Shown here: one piece after another, positions 36,954-46,118 of the stretch
Position numbering within the stretch: the stretch's first letter is position 1
Layout of the letters: each line of letters starts with the position of its first letter
Source: JALORV01 sp963712485
GTDB taxonomy: Bacteria; Pseudomonadota; Gammaproteobacteria; Burkholderiales; Burkholderiaceae_F
Assembly: GCA_963712485.1 (NCBI GenBank)
Contig: CAVQID010000027.1
Location: 1-64,000, forward strand
Reading direction: 5' to 3'
DNA: 64,000 nucleotides
Notes under the pieces: model-generated
Told to the model about the DNA's origin: nothing
The model's database searches: none
What the model saw: only the letters and a program-made list of their open reading frames with translations
Translations under genes and position numbers: made by a program

Positions 36954-38224
36954 TTAGGCGTAGCGCTCGGTGCGTACGTCGGCGGTGAACTTGTGGGCCA
37001 TCATTCCCTCGGCTTCGCAGATGCGCGAGATGATGGGGGCAATGCGGTGGCTCGCTTTCGGCGTGAGGCGCTGATAGGTCACGGTCTTGATGAATTTGCC
37101 CACCCAGAGGCCCCCCGTGTAGCGCCCGGCGCCAGCGGTGGGAAGCGTGTGGTTGGTGCCCACGCCCTTGTCCCCGTAGGCCACCGTGCTCTCCTCGCCC
37201 ACGAAGAGGCTGCCGTAGTTGCGCAGCCGCTCGAGGTAGTAGTCGTTACGCCGGGTCTGCACCTCGAGGTGCTCGGGCGCGTAGCGGTCGCTGATCGCGA
37301 TCGCCTCCTCGTCGTCTTTCGCCACGATCGACCTCGCCGTGATCGCGCCACGCGGCCTCGGCCATGGCGCGGGTGGGGAGGGCGGGCAGCTGACGCTCGA
37401 CCTCCTTCATCACGGCTTCGCCCAGCGTGCGCGATGTAGTGACCAGCCATGCCGGGCTGTCGGGCCCATGCTCGGCTTGTCCCAGCAGGTCGGTCGCGAC
37501 GAGCGCGGCGTCCGCCGAATCGTCGGCGATGACGAGAATCTCGGTGGGCCCAGCGAGCAGGTCGATGCCGACGGTGCCGAAGAGCTGGCGCTTGGCCTCG
37601 GCGACGAAGGGGTTGCCCGCGCCGGTGACCATGTCGACCGCGGGCATGCCGAGGCAGCCGTAGGCCATGGCGGCGAACGCCTGTACGCCGCCCAGGTGGT
37701 AGATCTCGTCGGCCCCCGACGTGTGCAGCGCATAGAGGGTATGGGGATACATGCCGCTCGCGTCGCGCGGCGGGGCGCAGGCGACGATGTGCTTCACGCC
37801 GGCCACGCGTGCAGTGCCCACGCTCATGATCGCGGAGCTGATGAGCGGATACTTGCCCCCCGGGACGTAGCAGCCCGCCGCTCGATACCGGAATGTGCTT
37901 GTGGCCAAGCGTGACCCCGTCGGCGATCTCGGTCTCGAGCGACCCCATGCGTGTCGAGCTGGCGCTTGGCGAACCCGGTCACCTGCCGAAGGCAGTACTC
38001 GAAGTCCTGCTTGAAGGTCTCGGGCAGCTTCGCGGCGACCGAGCGGATCTCGTCGTCGGTGGCGCGGAAGTCGCTTCGCTCCCACTTGTCCAGCTCCCGT
38101 GCGTATTGCCGTATCGCCTCGTCGCGCTCGGCGCGATCCGGTCCAGCATGGCGCGCACCGTGTTCTCGAGCGTGCGCCGGTCCTGCGGCGCTTGGGGTTT
38201 CGCCTTCTTCAGGTATTCGGCCAT
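36954..38224 (-). pseudogene. HisD-family (histidinol dehydrogenase-like) enzyme, at least four frameshifts
   Basis: Pieces of one enzyme of about 420 residues lie end to end in different frames. The N-terminus from ATG 38224 reads MAEYLKKAKPQAPQDRRTLE. Next come RQYARELDKWERSDF and FEYCLRQVTGFAKRQLDTHG, then LETEIADGVTLGHKHIPV, then GCYVPGGKYPLISSAIMSV through GPTEILVIADDSADA, and finally YAPEHLEVQTRRNDYYLERL with VGTNHTLPTAGAGRYTGGL to 36954. Shifts fall near 38138, 37945, 37880 and 37330. The family uses NAD and zinc to oxidise alcohols to acids. Because it leads a sugar-type ABC operon and there are no histidine genes, a catabolic role (like sulfopropanediol or polyol dehydrogenases of this family) is more likely than histidine synthesis. 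Confidence 0.88.
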
Positions 38225-38238
38225 CGCGTCTCCTCGGT

Positions 38239-38254
38239 GTGCAACCGGTTGCAC
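38239..38254. promoter_or_regulatory. LacI-type operator upstream of the ABC operon
   Basis: A perfect 16-base palindrome, GTGCAACCGGTTGCAC, lies 14 bases before the ATG of the HisD-like gene. The central CCGG with flanking TTGCA/TGCAA arms is the usual shape of LacI/GalR operators. It would be bound by the LacI repressor encoded at the end of the same operon. No second palindrome was noticed. Confidence 0.75.
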
Positions 38255-38399
38255 CGTAGGCGCAGCCGGGGTGGCGTGCAATGCGCGCCGCAGCAAATGC
38301 GCGTCGCGGCCGCCCAGGAGCTCAGCCATCGCTGGGCGATCTTGTCGGTGAACGGGGGCTTAAGGCGCCGAAGGACCAACGAGAATGCAAATGATCGGT

Positions 38400-38632
38400 G
38401 GGAGTAGGGACGACGCACCGGATTGCTGAGCGGGCTGCCGGCCGAAATGCGCGGCAAGGCCTTCGATGGCCGCCACGCTGAACGGCGGGCTCATTTGGCG
38501 TCCTCGAGCTTGCGCGGCGATCGTCGCGATATGCGCGCAGCGCCATGACCAGATAGTCCTTGTCCTGACCGCGGATGCGCGGGACCGCTGCGTTGGCCCG
38601 GCCGGCCGCACCGCCATGGCAGCGGTCGCACA
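38400..38632 (-). pseudogene. c-type cytochrome fragment (c553-like)
   Basis: The minus strand encodes CDRCHGG (heme-c site, near 38616-38630), then GRANAAVPRIRGQDKDYLVMALRAYRDD. In another frame it continues as RQMSPPFSVAAIEGLAAHFGRQ. This is the pattern CxxCH, PRLAGQ..YL..ALxAYRxG, MSxxxSxxxIExLAAYxxx of cytochrome c553/c4 domains. The N-terminus and signal are gone and the frame is broken once. No other gene was seen in 38255-38776. Confidence 0.65.
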
Positions 38633-38776
38633 GAAACGCGGCGCAGCCACCTTACAGTGCAGAACGACCAAGTATCGCTACGGTGCTTCCGGCCAACTGC
38701 TGCCGTTCGGTTGCACCGCACGATTTGCCTGACAGCGGACGCTTTTCTGCGACCCGCCCGGGCCTAGATTGCGTAC

Positions 38777-39154
38777 ATGGCAAAGGCGCTGGCGCTAGAT
38801 CACGTGCAGGTTGCAATGCCGCGTGGTGAAGAAGCGGCAGCGCGAGCCTTCTACGGGCGAGCCCTTGGACTGACCGAGATCCCAAAGCCAGATTCGTTGG
38901 CGGCGCGAGGAGGCCTGTGGTTCCAGTGCGGACCTCAGCAATTGCACCTCGGCGTGGAGGATGACTTCCGTCCTGCCAAGAAGGCACACCCGGGATTCGT
39001 AGTAGACAATCTTGAGGCGATCGCCAAGGAGCTTCAGTCCGAGGGCTATCGAGTTGTCCGTGATTCGGTGCAGCTCGAAGGAGGCCGAAGGATCTTTACG
39101 GAAGATCCCTTCGGCAATCGAGTAGAGCTGACTCAGCAAGACGTCAAGGCATGA
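38777..39154 (+). CDS. VOC/glyoxalase-fold protein
   Basis: This is a 125-residue protein from ATG 38777. It shows the glyoxalase/bleomycin-resistance fold: DHVQVAMPRGEEAAARAFYGR, LGLTEIPKP, GGLWFQCGPQQLHLGVE and the C-terminal EDPFGNRVELTQ. A possible metal site is His9 and the glutamates near 54 and 117, as in the family. Substrate is unknown. It converges on the HoxX gene with about 58 bases between stops. Confidence 0.86.
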   Translation: MAKALALDHVQVAMPRGEEAAARAFYGRALGLTEIPKPDSLAARGGLWFQCGPQQLHLGVEDDFRPAKKAHPGFVVDNLEAIAKELQSEGYRVVRDSVQLEGGRRIFTEDPFGNRVELTQQDVKA

Positions 39155-39212
39155 GTCGGCCATTAGCTGGCATTTGCAGGACAGGCTCAGTTCGCCTGGA
39201 GGCGGTCGTCTG

Positions 39213-41048
39213 CTATGACCTCCTAGCCGAACGTTCAACCTCGCGTTTAATGACTGCCCTGACACCCCGCCGAGAGGCCGGGCAATACCCCATGAAGATC
39301 GACGAACTATCCGGCGCCGCCGCAGCGACAGAGGGCGCCGGTACGAACGCTGGCGCTAGGTCATTCGCAGCACTCGGAGACGCCTTGCCCTTGAATACGA
39401 ACCGCCGGCGCGCATCGTGGTAAGCCGGGTCGCGGCCGAAGAAGTTGGTCCACATTCTCTTCAGTTCCTCGGCGCGATAGTCGGAGAGCGGCTTGAAACG
39501 TTCGTCGGCGATGCGTCGCTCGTGCTTATCGCGCAGTTGACGCCAGAAACACGGATGGCGCGCCAGTTCGTTCGCCCGGAGTGTCAGCTCGCGCTCGAAA
39601 TCCTCGACGCTCTCGCCGAAAGCATCGTCGAGGAGTCCGATCGCCTTGGCGTAGCGGGTGCCGATGGGCTGCAGACTCTCCGTGAGCAGTAGGGCGAGGT
39701 CATTGCCCACCCGCCGCGGCAAGGAGTAGGTCCAATACTCCGAGCCGTAGAGCATTCCCATGCCCTTGTAGTGCGGATTGAGCACCACGCCGCGGCGCGC
39801 GTACACGTAGTCGGCCGCGAGCGCGAGCATCGCACCACCCGCGCCCGCATTGCCGCGCAGCGCAGCGACGACAAGGTGCGAGTTCGTGTGCAGGATCTCC
39901 CGCACTAGATCGTTGATCGCGATGATGTTGTGCCATGACTCGCGGGCTGGACTGGCGGCTGCCTCGATCGCGTTGAGGTCGATTCCGTTCGAGAAAAAAT
40001 CCTCTCCGCCCAGCAGCGCGATCACCCGGGTCGGGCGTCCGCGTGCAAACAGAAAGGCGTCGCGCAGCCGAACGCACTGTTCGGTGCTCATCGCACCGTT
40101 GTAGAAATCGAAGTGCAGATAGCCGACTTGATCCCGCTCCGCGTAGCGAATCTCGCGGTAAGTCTTGTGGTCGACCGTTGCCGCGATCGGGAGCGTGGAC
40201 GTCTGAATGCCTTGCACTCGGCGGCCCAGCACCTGAACCGCGGGCAGCTTGATGCCGGCAACCCCGTCCTTGTCCTTCGACTTCAGATGGGTGATCCAGA
40301 CGGCGCCGTCAATTGTGCCGCGACAAATCGCGCCGTGCCTTTGGGCCAGGACCTCGCCCGGCGCGCCGTGCCAACGCTCCTCCTCGTGGGCGCCGTAGAG
40401 GAAATACGGCTGACCCATCGAGGCATCGAGCACGCCCGGTGCACTGTCGGCAGCGCGGATCTTCCGTACGATGATCGCGGTCGTATCGCGGGTCCAATCG
40501 ACTTCACGGTCGCTCTGACGCATCGGCGGCCGCAGTTGGCCGCGCACATCCGGCCGGGCGTAGTCGAGAGGCTCCGGCTGAAATTGTCTCGACTCGAAGC
40601 GCGCCACGGCCTCGAGCACTGCACGCACTGCGGCCTCGGTGACCTCGTGCCGGTACAGACTGCTTTTCGTGCTTGGCGGATCCTCGAGGGCAAAGGTGTG
40701 CGACGCCCAGATCGGCCCCGCGTCCATCTCGGCCGCGGCCTGCACGATGGTTACACCCCAGCAAGCCTCACCCGTCGCGATCGCCCAATCGAGCGATGAA
40801 GGTCCGCGATCACCCTTGACGCCCGGATGGACGATCAGGCAAGTGTGGCGGGCCCAAATGATCTTCGGGATCGCGACCTTGAGCATGGGCGCGATGATGA
40901 GTTCAGGTGCGTGTACTTCAACGGCGCTCAGCATGGCTTCGTCACTCGTGGCCAAGGCGACCGAAACGGCATGACCTTGCTCTTTGAGCTCAATCAGAAG
41001 CCGCTGGCTGAGGCTGTTGTGCGCCGACGTGATGAACAGGATCCTCAT
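39213..41048 (-). CDS. hoxX: hydrogenase maturation protein HoxX/HypX
   Basis: This is a 611-residue two-domain protein. The N-terminal half is a formyltransferase-like domain (MRILFITSAHNSLSQRLLIE; LIVHPGVKGDRGPSSLDWAI at residues 71-90). The C-terminal half is an enoyl-CoA hydratase-like domain (LLGGEDFFSNGIDLNAIEAA, LRGNAGAGGAMLALAADYVY, NPHYKGMGMLYGSEYWTYSL). In known members it takes formyl from N10-formyl-tetrahydrofolate through formyl-CoA to make the CO ligand of [NiFe]-hydrogenase under oxic conditions. No hydrogenase structural or hyp genes are in this window, so it is an orphan here. The C-terminal tail after SPSAANDL is a low-complexity extension. Confidence 0.93.
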   Translation of the reverse strand: MRILFITSAHNSLSQRLLIELKEQGHAVSVALATSDEAMLSAVEVHAPELIIAPMLKVAIPKIIWARHTCLIVHPGVKGDRGPSSLDWAIATGEACWGVTIVQAAAEMDAGPIWASHTFALEDPPSTKSSLYRHEVTEAAVRAVLEAVARFESRQFQPEPLDYARPDVRGQLRPPMRQSDREVDWTRDTTAIIVRKIRAADSAPGVLDASMGQPYFLYGAHEEERWHGAPGEVLAQRHGAICRGTIDGAVWITHLKSKDKDGVAGIKLPAVQVLGRRVQGIQTSTLPIAATVDHKTYREIRYAERDQVGYLHFDFYNGAMSTEQCVRLRDAFLFARGRPTRVIALLGGEDFFSNGIDLNAIEAAASPARESWHNIIAINDLVREILHTNSHLVVAALRGNAGAGGAMLALAADYVYARRGVVLNPHYKGMGMLYGSEYWTYSLPRRVGNDLALLLTESLQPIGTRYAKAIGLLDDAFGESVEDFERELTLRANELARHPCFWRQLRDKHERRIADERFKPLSDYRAEELKRMWTNFFGRDPAYHDARRRFVFKGKASPSAANDLAPAFVPAPSVAAAAPDSSSIFMGYCPASRRGVRAVIKREVERSARRS

Positions 41049-41126
41049 CGAACCGGCGCCTGCGTTGCGTTGAAAACTTGCAGTTTCATGTGCCTACTCC
41101 CAAACTGCCTTGGTGACAGCAGATGG

Positions 41127-41230
41127 GAGCAGGCTAGGTGCGCATTGCGTGAAGCAAATCCGCACTCGCACCTGGATTTGGTGTGGCGCTACTTAGTTTC
41201 CGCTGTTTGTCGAATATTCGACAACTTGAG
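41127..41230. repeat. LuxR-gene 3'-end scar repeat, copy A
   Basis: A block of about 104 bases shared with copy B (42480-42584). On the minus strand its inner part encodes LKLSNIRQTAETK and a stop, matching the C-terminus LKLSNLRQTAEN of the LAL regulator ending at 43323. The outer part (GAGCAGGCTAGG..AATCCGCACTCGCAC) is shared only by copies A and B. Confidence 0.7.
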
Positions 41231-41258
41231 GTACTCGCCGCGCTCCGAGGAAACCCCA

Positions 41259-41744
41259 TCAGGAACCCCGAAAACTGTCGGCTCGAACCGGGCGCAAGTG
41301 GTCGAAGCCGAGGTGGAACAGATAACCGTAGAGCGCGTAGACCAGTGTGAGGCCGATCTCCGCGCCCAAGGCATGCAGCCAGTCCAACGGGGTCAGAGCG
41401 ACCATCATCGGCCAGGTCACGATGAGCGCTGTCACCTCGTTCCCGATCGTGTGCAACACGCGCAGGCGATGCGGGCGCTCGCTGGCCACACGGCCGGTGC
41501 AGCGGACCTCGATCAGGTCGAAGACCGTGTTGTACAGCGCCGACCAGCACATCATCGTGACCGCCAGCGCGGTCAGCACAATGATTGACTTGCCCAGCGA
41601 TGGCCCGGCGAAGTGAGCGAACAGCGGGCTCACGATCACGATGCCCAGCGCCTCGAACCAGAGCGTCTGGATCAGGCGCTCGCGCCGGCTGCGGATCGCA
41701 CCGTGCGGCTGTGCGGCGCGTGACGTCGCGGCCCTGACCATCAT
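41259..41744 (-). CDS. PACE family multidrug/biocide efflux protein
   Basis: The protein is about 161 residues. I chose ATG 41744 because GAGGAACGAC precedes it. Four transmembrane segments form two tandem bacterial transmembrane-pair repeats. The first begins RRRERLIQTLWFEALGIVIVS (split at RSRRERLIQTLWFEA) and the second RLRVLHTIGNEVTALIVTW. The RxxE..WE..G..I pattern is the PACE signature (AceI-like), with the glutamate in span 1 needed for proton-coupled drug export in AceI. It lies in an apparent pair with the small membrane gene upstream, 17 bases apart. Confidence 0.88.
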   Translation of the reverse strand: MMVRAATSRAAQPHGAIRSRRERLIQTLWFEALGIVIVSPLFAHFAGPSLGKSIIVLTALAVTMMCWSALYNTVFDLIEVRCTGRVASERPHRLRVLHTIGNEVTALIVTWPMMVALTPLDWLHALGAEIGLTLVYALYGYLFHLGFDHLRPVRADSFRGS

Positions 41745-41761
41745 GTCGTTCCTCGCCTCGA

Positions 41762-42145
41762 TCATTGGAGAGTTGCGGCTCTTGTCGATCGATGGACGGA
41801 ACGTGTCTGCGGTGCAAGTCTGGACAGCAGAGGCGAAGCAATGTCTGGCTCGGCATCGCCTGTCAGCGGCGACGCGCTGCATGCGCGGTGCCCCAACGCG
41901 CAGTTCGCTGCCTCGGCGCGACATCGCAGCGCCGACCGGACCGACTCGGCGAGGCGCAGGATGTTCACCGGCAGCAGCACCACGTGCAGCAGCAGCACCG
42001 GGCTGATTTCGGCCAGAGCGCCATACGCGATGAACGCGATGTTGCTGGCGATCGCCACCACGCGCAGCGACAGCATGTCGCGCATGCAGAAGGTCGCCAG
42101 CACCAGCAGTGATGCGAGGTAGCCGACTGGTTCGTAGGCGTTCAT
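41762..42145 (-). CDS. small inner-membrane protein (YgjV-like)
   Basis: This is a 127-residue protein from ATG 42145 with three hydrophobic segments (VGYLASLLVLATFCMRDML, LRVVAIASNIAFIAYGALA, PVLLLHVVLLPVNILRLAE) and a hydrophilic C-terminal third. The pattern of three short spans is that of YgjV-like/CBU_0592-like small membrane proteins, whose role is unknown. It precedes the PACE gene in the same direction, so co-expression is likely. Confidence 0.7.
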   Translation of the reverse strand: MNAYEPVGYLASLLVLATFCMRDMLSLRVVAIASNIAFIAYGALAEISPVLLLHVVLLPVNILRLAESVRSALRCRAEAANCALGHRACSASPLTGDAEPDIASPLLSRLAPQTRSVHRSTRAATLQ

Positions 42146-42648
42146 GGGCTGCGTCGCCTCACACTACGGCAGGATCCGCGCTTGTCCGTAACCGGTGCGC
42201 GTTCCGTTCCTGGCGAAATCGCCGACAACGATCTTGTAGTCGGGCTGCACCGCGACGTTCTCGCCACTTCGCGATTGCCATGACGTTCATGACGAGCTCC
42301 TTCGAATGGTTCGGATGGGCCGGTCGCGGCGCGGACGAAGCCGGGCGACTTCGCGTGGGTCCATGAGCAGGACGTACGAGGCGCGAGTTACGCTGGAACC
42401 GTTTGCAGTAGCCAAACTGCTCCTGCCGAGTACCCATTTTTGGGTTGCCACTGCAGCGTCGCAGTGGAAAAACCATGGAGAGCAGGCTAGGCGTGCGCTG
42501 CGCGGAGCGAATCCGCACTCGCACGCAGAATTGACGTCGCGCTACCTAGTTTTCTGCGAATTGCAGAAGATTCGACAACTTGAGCACCCCCTGCGCGCGA
42601 TGATGACGCTATCTGCGCTTCGAACTAACAACCGGTGGTGAAGTAGCC
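42146..42648. other. intergenic region with repeat scar and a delta-60-repeat-like remnant
   Basis: Besides repeat copy B, the minus strand at about 42165-42286 reads VAVQPDYKIVVGDFARNGT and then an ARILP end. This resembles one delta-60 beta-propeller repeat (xxLQPDGKIVVxG..LARxL). It is out of frame with the only start (ATG near 42284, with a good AAGGAGCTCGTC ribosome site). No intact gene was seen. Confidence 0.4.
42480..42584. repeat. LuxR-gene 3'-end scar repeat, copy B
   Basis: About 105 bases similar to copy A along its full length. The inner 49 bases (GTCGCGCTACCTAGTTTTCTGCG..AAGATTCGACAACTTGAG) are nearly identical to copy C at 43313-43361. On the minus strand it encodes VLKLSNLLQFAEN plus TAG, a leftover C-terminus of a LAL/LuxR gene. 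Confidence 0.75.
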
Positions 42649-43308
42649 GTGCACGTTCCAGATGAACAGGTTGTGGCCGGGCAAGCCGTCTACAGCAAAC
42701 GCCTTCTTCGGGTCTACGATGTCGTGGTGCTCGGTGTTTCGAATCGCTTCATATGGAAGTGCCCTACGCAACGACTCGAGCAGCATTACAACCAGCACAT
42801 CACGGCGAATCATCTGGATGTCGGCGTCGGCACAGGCTACTTCCTTGATCGCTGCCGCTTGCCGTCGCAGTCACCGCGCATCGCGTTGATGGACCTCAAC
42901 CAGAACGCGCTGGAGTTTGCCTCTCAGCGAATCGCAAGCTACAAGCCCGAAACGTATCGCCGAAATGTCCTGGAGCCGATCTCCATCGATGCGGCCAGGT
43001 TTGACTCGGTGGGAATCAACTACTTACTGCATTGCGTTCCGGGTCCCATCGAATCCAAGGCGGTGGCTCTCGATCACCTCAAGGCACTGATGAACCCCAA
43101 TGCGGTTCTTTTCGGTTCGACGCTGCTTCAGAACGGCGTTGCACGGAATTGGTTGGCGACGCGACTCATGGACACCTACAACACCAAGGGAATCTTCTCT
43201 AACCGGCATGATGACCTCGACGGATTGAAGCGTGCGCTTGATCGGCGATTCCGTGATGTCTCAGTCGAAGTGGTGGGCTGCGCAGCCCTGTTCTCGGGTC
43301 GCGTTTAG
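42649..43308 (+). CDS. class I SAM-dependent methyltransferase
   Basis: This is a 219-residue protein with an apparent GTG start at 42649. The SAM site is HLDVGVGTGYFLDRCRLPSQ (residues about 56-75), followed by IALMDLNQNALEFASQRI and the motif DSVGINYLLHCVPGPIESKA. The family resembles small-molecule methyltransferases near siderophore or lipid genes, but the substrate cannot be read. It overlaps nothing and ends at 43308, just before the LuxR gene on the other strand. Confidence 0.85.
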   Translation: MHVPDEQVVAGQAVYSKRLLRVYDVVVLGVSNRFIWKCPTQRLEQHYNQHITANHLDVGVGTGYFLDRCRLPSQSPRIALMDLNQNALEFASQRIASYKPETYRRNVLEPISIDAARFDSVGINYLLHCVPGPIESKAVALDHLKALMNPNAVLFGSTLLQNGVARNWLATRLMDTYNTKGIFSNRHDDLDGLKRALDRRFRDVSVEVVGCAALFSGRV

Positions 43309-43312
43309 AAGC

Positions 43313-43361
43313 GTCGCGCTACCTAGTTTTCTGCGGTTTGCCGAAGATTCGACAACTTGAG
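43313..43361. repeat. LuxR-gene 3'-end repeat, copy C (inside the living gene)
   Basis: These 49 bases are the 3' end of the LAL regulator (KLSNLRQTAEN, stop at 43323-43325) plus 10 bases downstream. They match copies A and B, showing where the scars came from. Confidence 0.7.
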
Positions 43362-45969
43362 CATGGCCTGCGCGCGCGATGTGACGTCGAGTTTCGCCAG
43401 CACGTTGGCAACGTGATGTTCGACCGTGCGTTCCGATCGATGCAATCGACCCGCGATCGCGGCGTTCGACAGGCCCTGGCACAGCAACTCGGCGACTTCG
43501 TTCTCGCGCCGCGTGAAGCCGAAGGCGTGATTGCGCGCATGCGCGTACGGGCCGCGTTCGATGCCGCGGACTCCGAGCGCGCGCAGCCGATTGCGCATGA
43601 CGCGCGGCGGGGCGCTCCGCACCGAGAGCCGTGAAGCGGTTCAGTGCCGTACGCATTTGTTCTTCATCGCCGAAGGCAAGAACCAGTGCGCACTCGTACG
43701 GATTGTTCAAGCGCTCCCATTCGGCGGCCGCCGCGGCACGATCGCCGGCCAGCTCGTGCGCGCAGGCGGGCAACAGGTCGCCTTCGAATCGCGGAGGCGT
43801 CGCTCCCAGGCGCGCGAGCCACACCAGCAGCGGTCCGGCGAGCCGGCCGTCGCGCGCTGCGAGCGCGTCCGCCAATCCGATCCGGGCCACTTCACGCGCC
43901 GCCTCGTGATCACCGCGCAGCCATGCGGCCTCGACGCACGCGGCGGCAATCGCCGGTGGTTTGTATTCGACCTGCAGGGTGTGCAGCTTCGTCTGCACGT
44001 CGCACCAGAATTCCTCGACATCGCCTTCGAGCGCAGCCAGTCCGCGGGCTGCCGCCGGCAGCTCCCCACGCCTCATCTGCTGCCGGCGCAGCGCGTATTC
44101 GCAGGTCGCACGCACGAGCGTCGATGTGTTGGGCGCCGCGGCGCATAGCGCGTACTCCTGTTCGCCCTGGTCCCAGCGGCCGAGGCTCACGAGTGAATAC
44201 GCGCAGCGACAGCGCAGGCTCAAGGCATAGCCGTCGAAATCGCGCGCCTCGCAGAACGCGATACCGCGCCGACCGACCTCGAGCGCAAATGCGTGATCGT
44301 GGTGATTGACGGCGCCGGTCTGCAGGCTGATGTAGATGTCGGCTGCCAGGTCCTCGAAACGTCCGTCGATGGCCAGCGCCAGCGCCTGTTCCAGCTGCGC
44401 GCGGGCCTCCCCGGAGTGGGACTTGTACAGCTGTGCGGTGCCGTGGCGATTCAGTGCCAGCGCCAGCGCGGCGGTATCCGAGCTGGCCTGTGCCAGCCGC
44501 AGGGCGCGTGCGCCCCAATCGATCGCCTCGTCGTACTTGGACAGCAGGCAAAGCACATGCGACAGGCTCGCGTAGGCCTTGGCCAGTTCGCCGCTCGGAC
44601 CCAACGGCTCGAGCACCTCGACGGCCGCCTGTGCGTAGCGCAGGTATTCGGTCTTGCTGCCGGTCGACTGGCGGTGGAGCACGCCGAGCAGGCGCAGATT
44701 GACGCCTTCATGTTGACGGTCGCCGGCGCCACGCCTCAGTGCCAGCGCCTCCTGCCGTAACTCGATCGCTTCCTGCAGTGCACCGGTCTTCTGCGACTCG
44801 CTGGCCGCTGCCTCGAGCAGCGCGGCGCGCGCTTCCGTGTTGATGCGGGTGCTCGCCGCGAGTGCGCGCCGGTACAAGGCCGCCGCTTCGCGATGCGAAC
44901 CGAGGCGTGCAGCTTCCTCCGCCGCGCGCGGCGCGAGCGCGGCGACGTCTTCGTGCCGGTTGGCTCCGATCGCGTGGTGCACTTCGCGCGCCAGGCCGTC
45001 GTGAACAATGCCCTCACTTCGCAATACGTCGAATACTTGCGCGTGCAGCTCGGCGCGTCGATCCTGCGGCAGCTCGGTTTCTATGCACTGGCGCGCGATC
45101 TCGTGCCGGAACGCGACCCAGCCCGCCTCGGCACGCAGTACGCCGCTGCCGTGGGCTTCACGCACCGCTGGGTCCGCGCCCGGAATCACCGCGTCGACCA
45201 CAGCGCGCTCCAGTCGGCCGGGCTCGATCGCTACCAGTTCGACCACGCGTCGCGCGGCTGGACCGAGCCGCCCGAAACGTGCCAGCACGGCATCTCGCAC
45301 CGAAGCGGGCACGGTTTCGCCGGGTGCTGCCAACAGTTCGTTGACGTAAAGCGGATTGCCCCCGGTCAGCCGATGCAGAGCGCCGGCATCGCGGCCAGCC
45401 GCGCGTGCGAGCTTTTCGACCGCATCGCGCGACAGCGGCGCAAGCGCCACGCGCCGTGTGATGGCCGCCGGCAGGTCGCCGAGCACGCGCCGCAGCGGAT
45501 GGTCGAGACCGAGCTCGTCGTCGCGCAGCGTGACCACCAGCAGCGCCCGCGTGCTGTCGATGCGCCGACCGAGATACTTGATGAAGTCGAGCGTCGCTTC
45601 GTCGGCCCAGTGCGCGTCCTCGATCACCAGTACGGCCGGACGGGGTCGTTCGCGCAGGAATGCGAGAAACGCGGGGAACAAGCCGTTGTAGGTGTGGCCT
45701 GCATGCACCTGCGCTGCCAATCCCGGCGGCAGCGCCGATGCGATGTCGGCGATCGGACCGAGCGGCCGCGGCGTGAAGAGCGCCTCGCACGCGCCCCGGT
45801 AGATTTCGGCCTGGCCGCGCCGCACTTCGAGAAAGCGGCGCACCAGCGAAGTCTTGCCGACGCCCGCCTCGCCGACCACCAGTACACACGCGCCGACGCC
45901 GTGTCCGATCAAGGCGTCAAGCGCGGCCGACAGTTGCTGCAGCTGACTCTCGCGCTCGAGCAGTTCCAC
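43323..45969 (-). CDS. LAL-type LuxR transcription regulator, one frameshift before the HTH
   Basis: A large ATP-binding LuxR protein of about 880 residues from ATG 45969. Walker A is VVGEAGVGKTSLVRR (residues about 31-45), Walker B is AVLVIEDAHWADEATLDF, and the NTPase sensor block is LTGGNPLYVNELLA. A long TPR-like helical centre follows. The C-terminal LuxR helix-turn-helix (FTRRENEVAELLCQGLSNAAI, ..RTVEHHVANVLAKLDVTSR) is reached only after a frame change near 43615-43625. As written, the long frame ends at 43261 with nonsense. Regulators of this kind read metabolite or ATP signals. It is the second of a tandem pair. Confidence 0.88.
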
Positions 45970-46118
45970 AAGTCCCCAGGCAAAACGCGTCCGGATCCAG
46001 CGGCCTGTGACAGTCGGTTCGCGCAGGCTCGCAGGGCGCTCCCGGATTGACTGTTACATGCCACTAGACCTCGCTTCTTAGCAGAGCGCTCGCGGCGGCG
46101 GAATGACTTGATTCCGGC

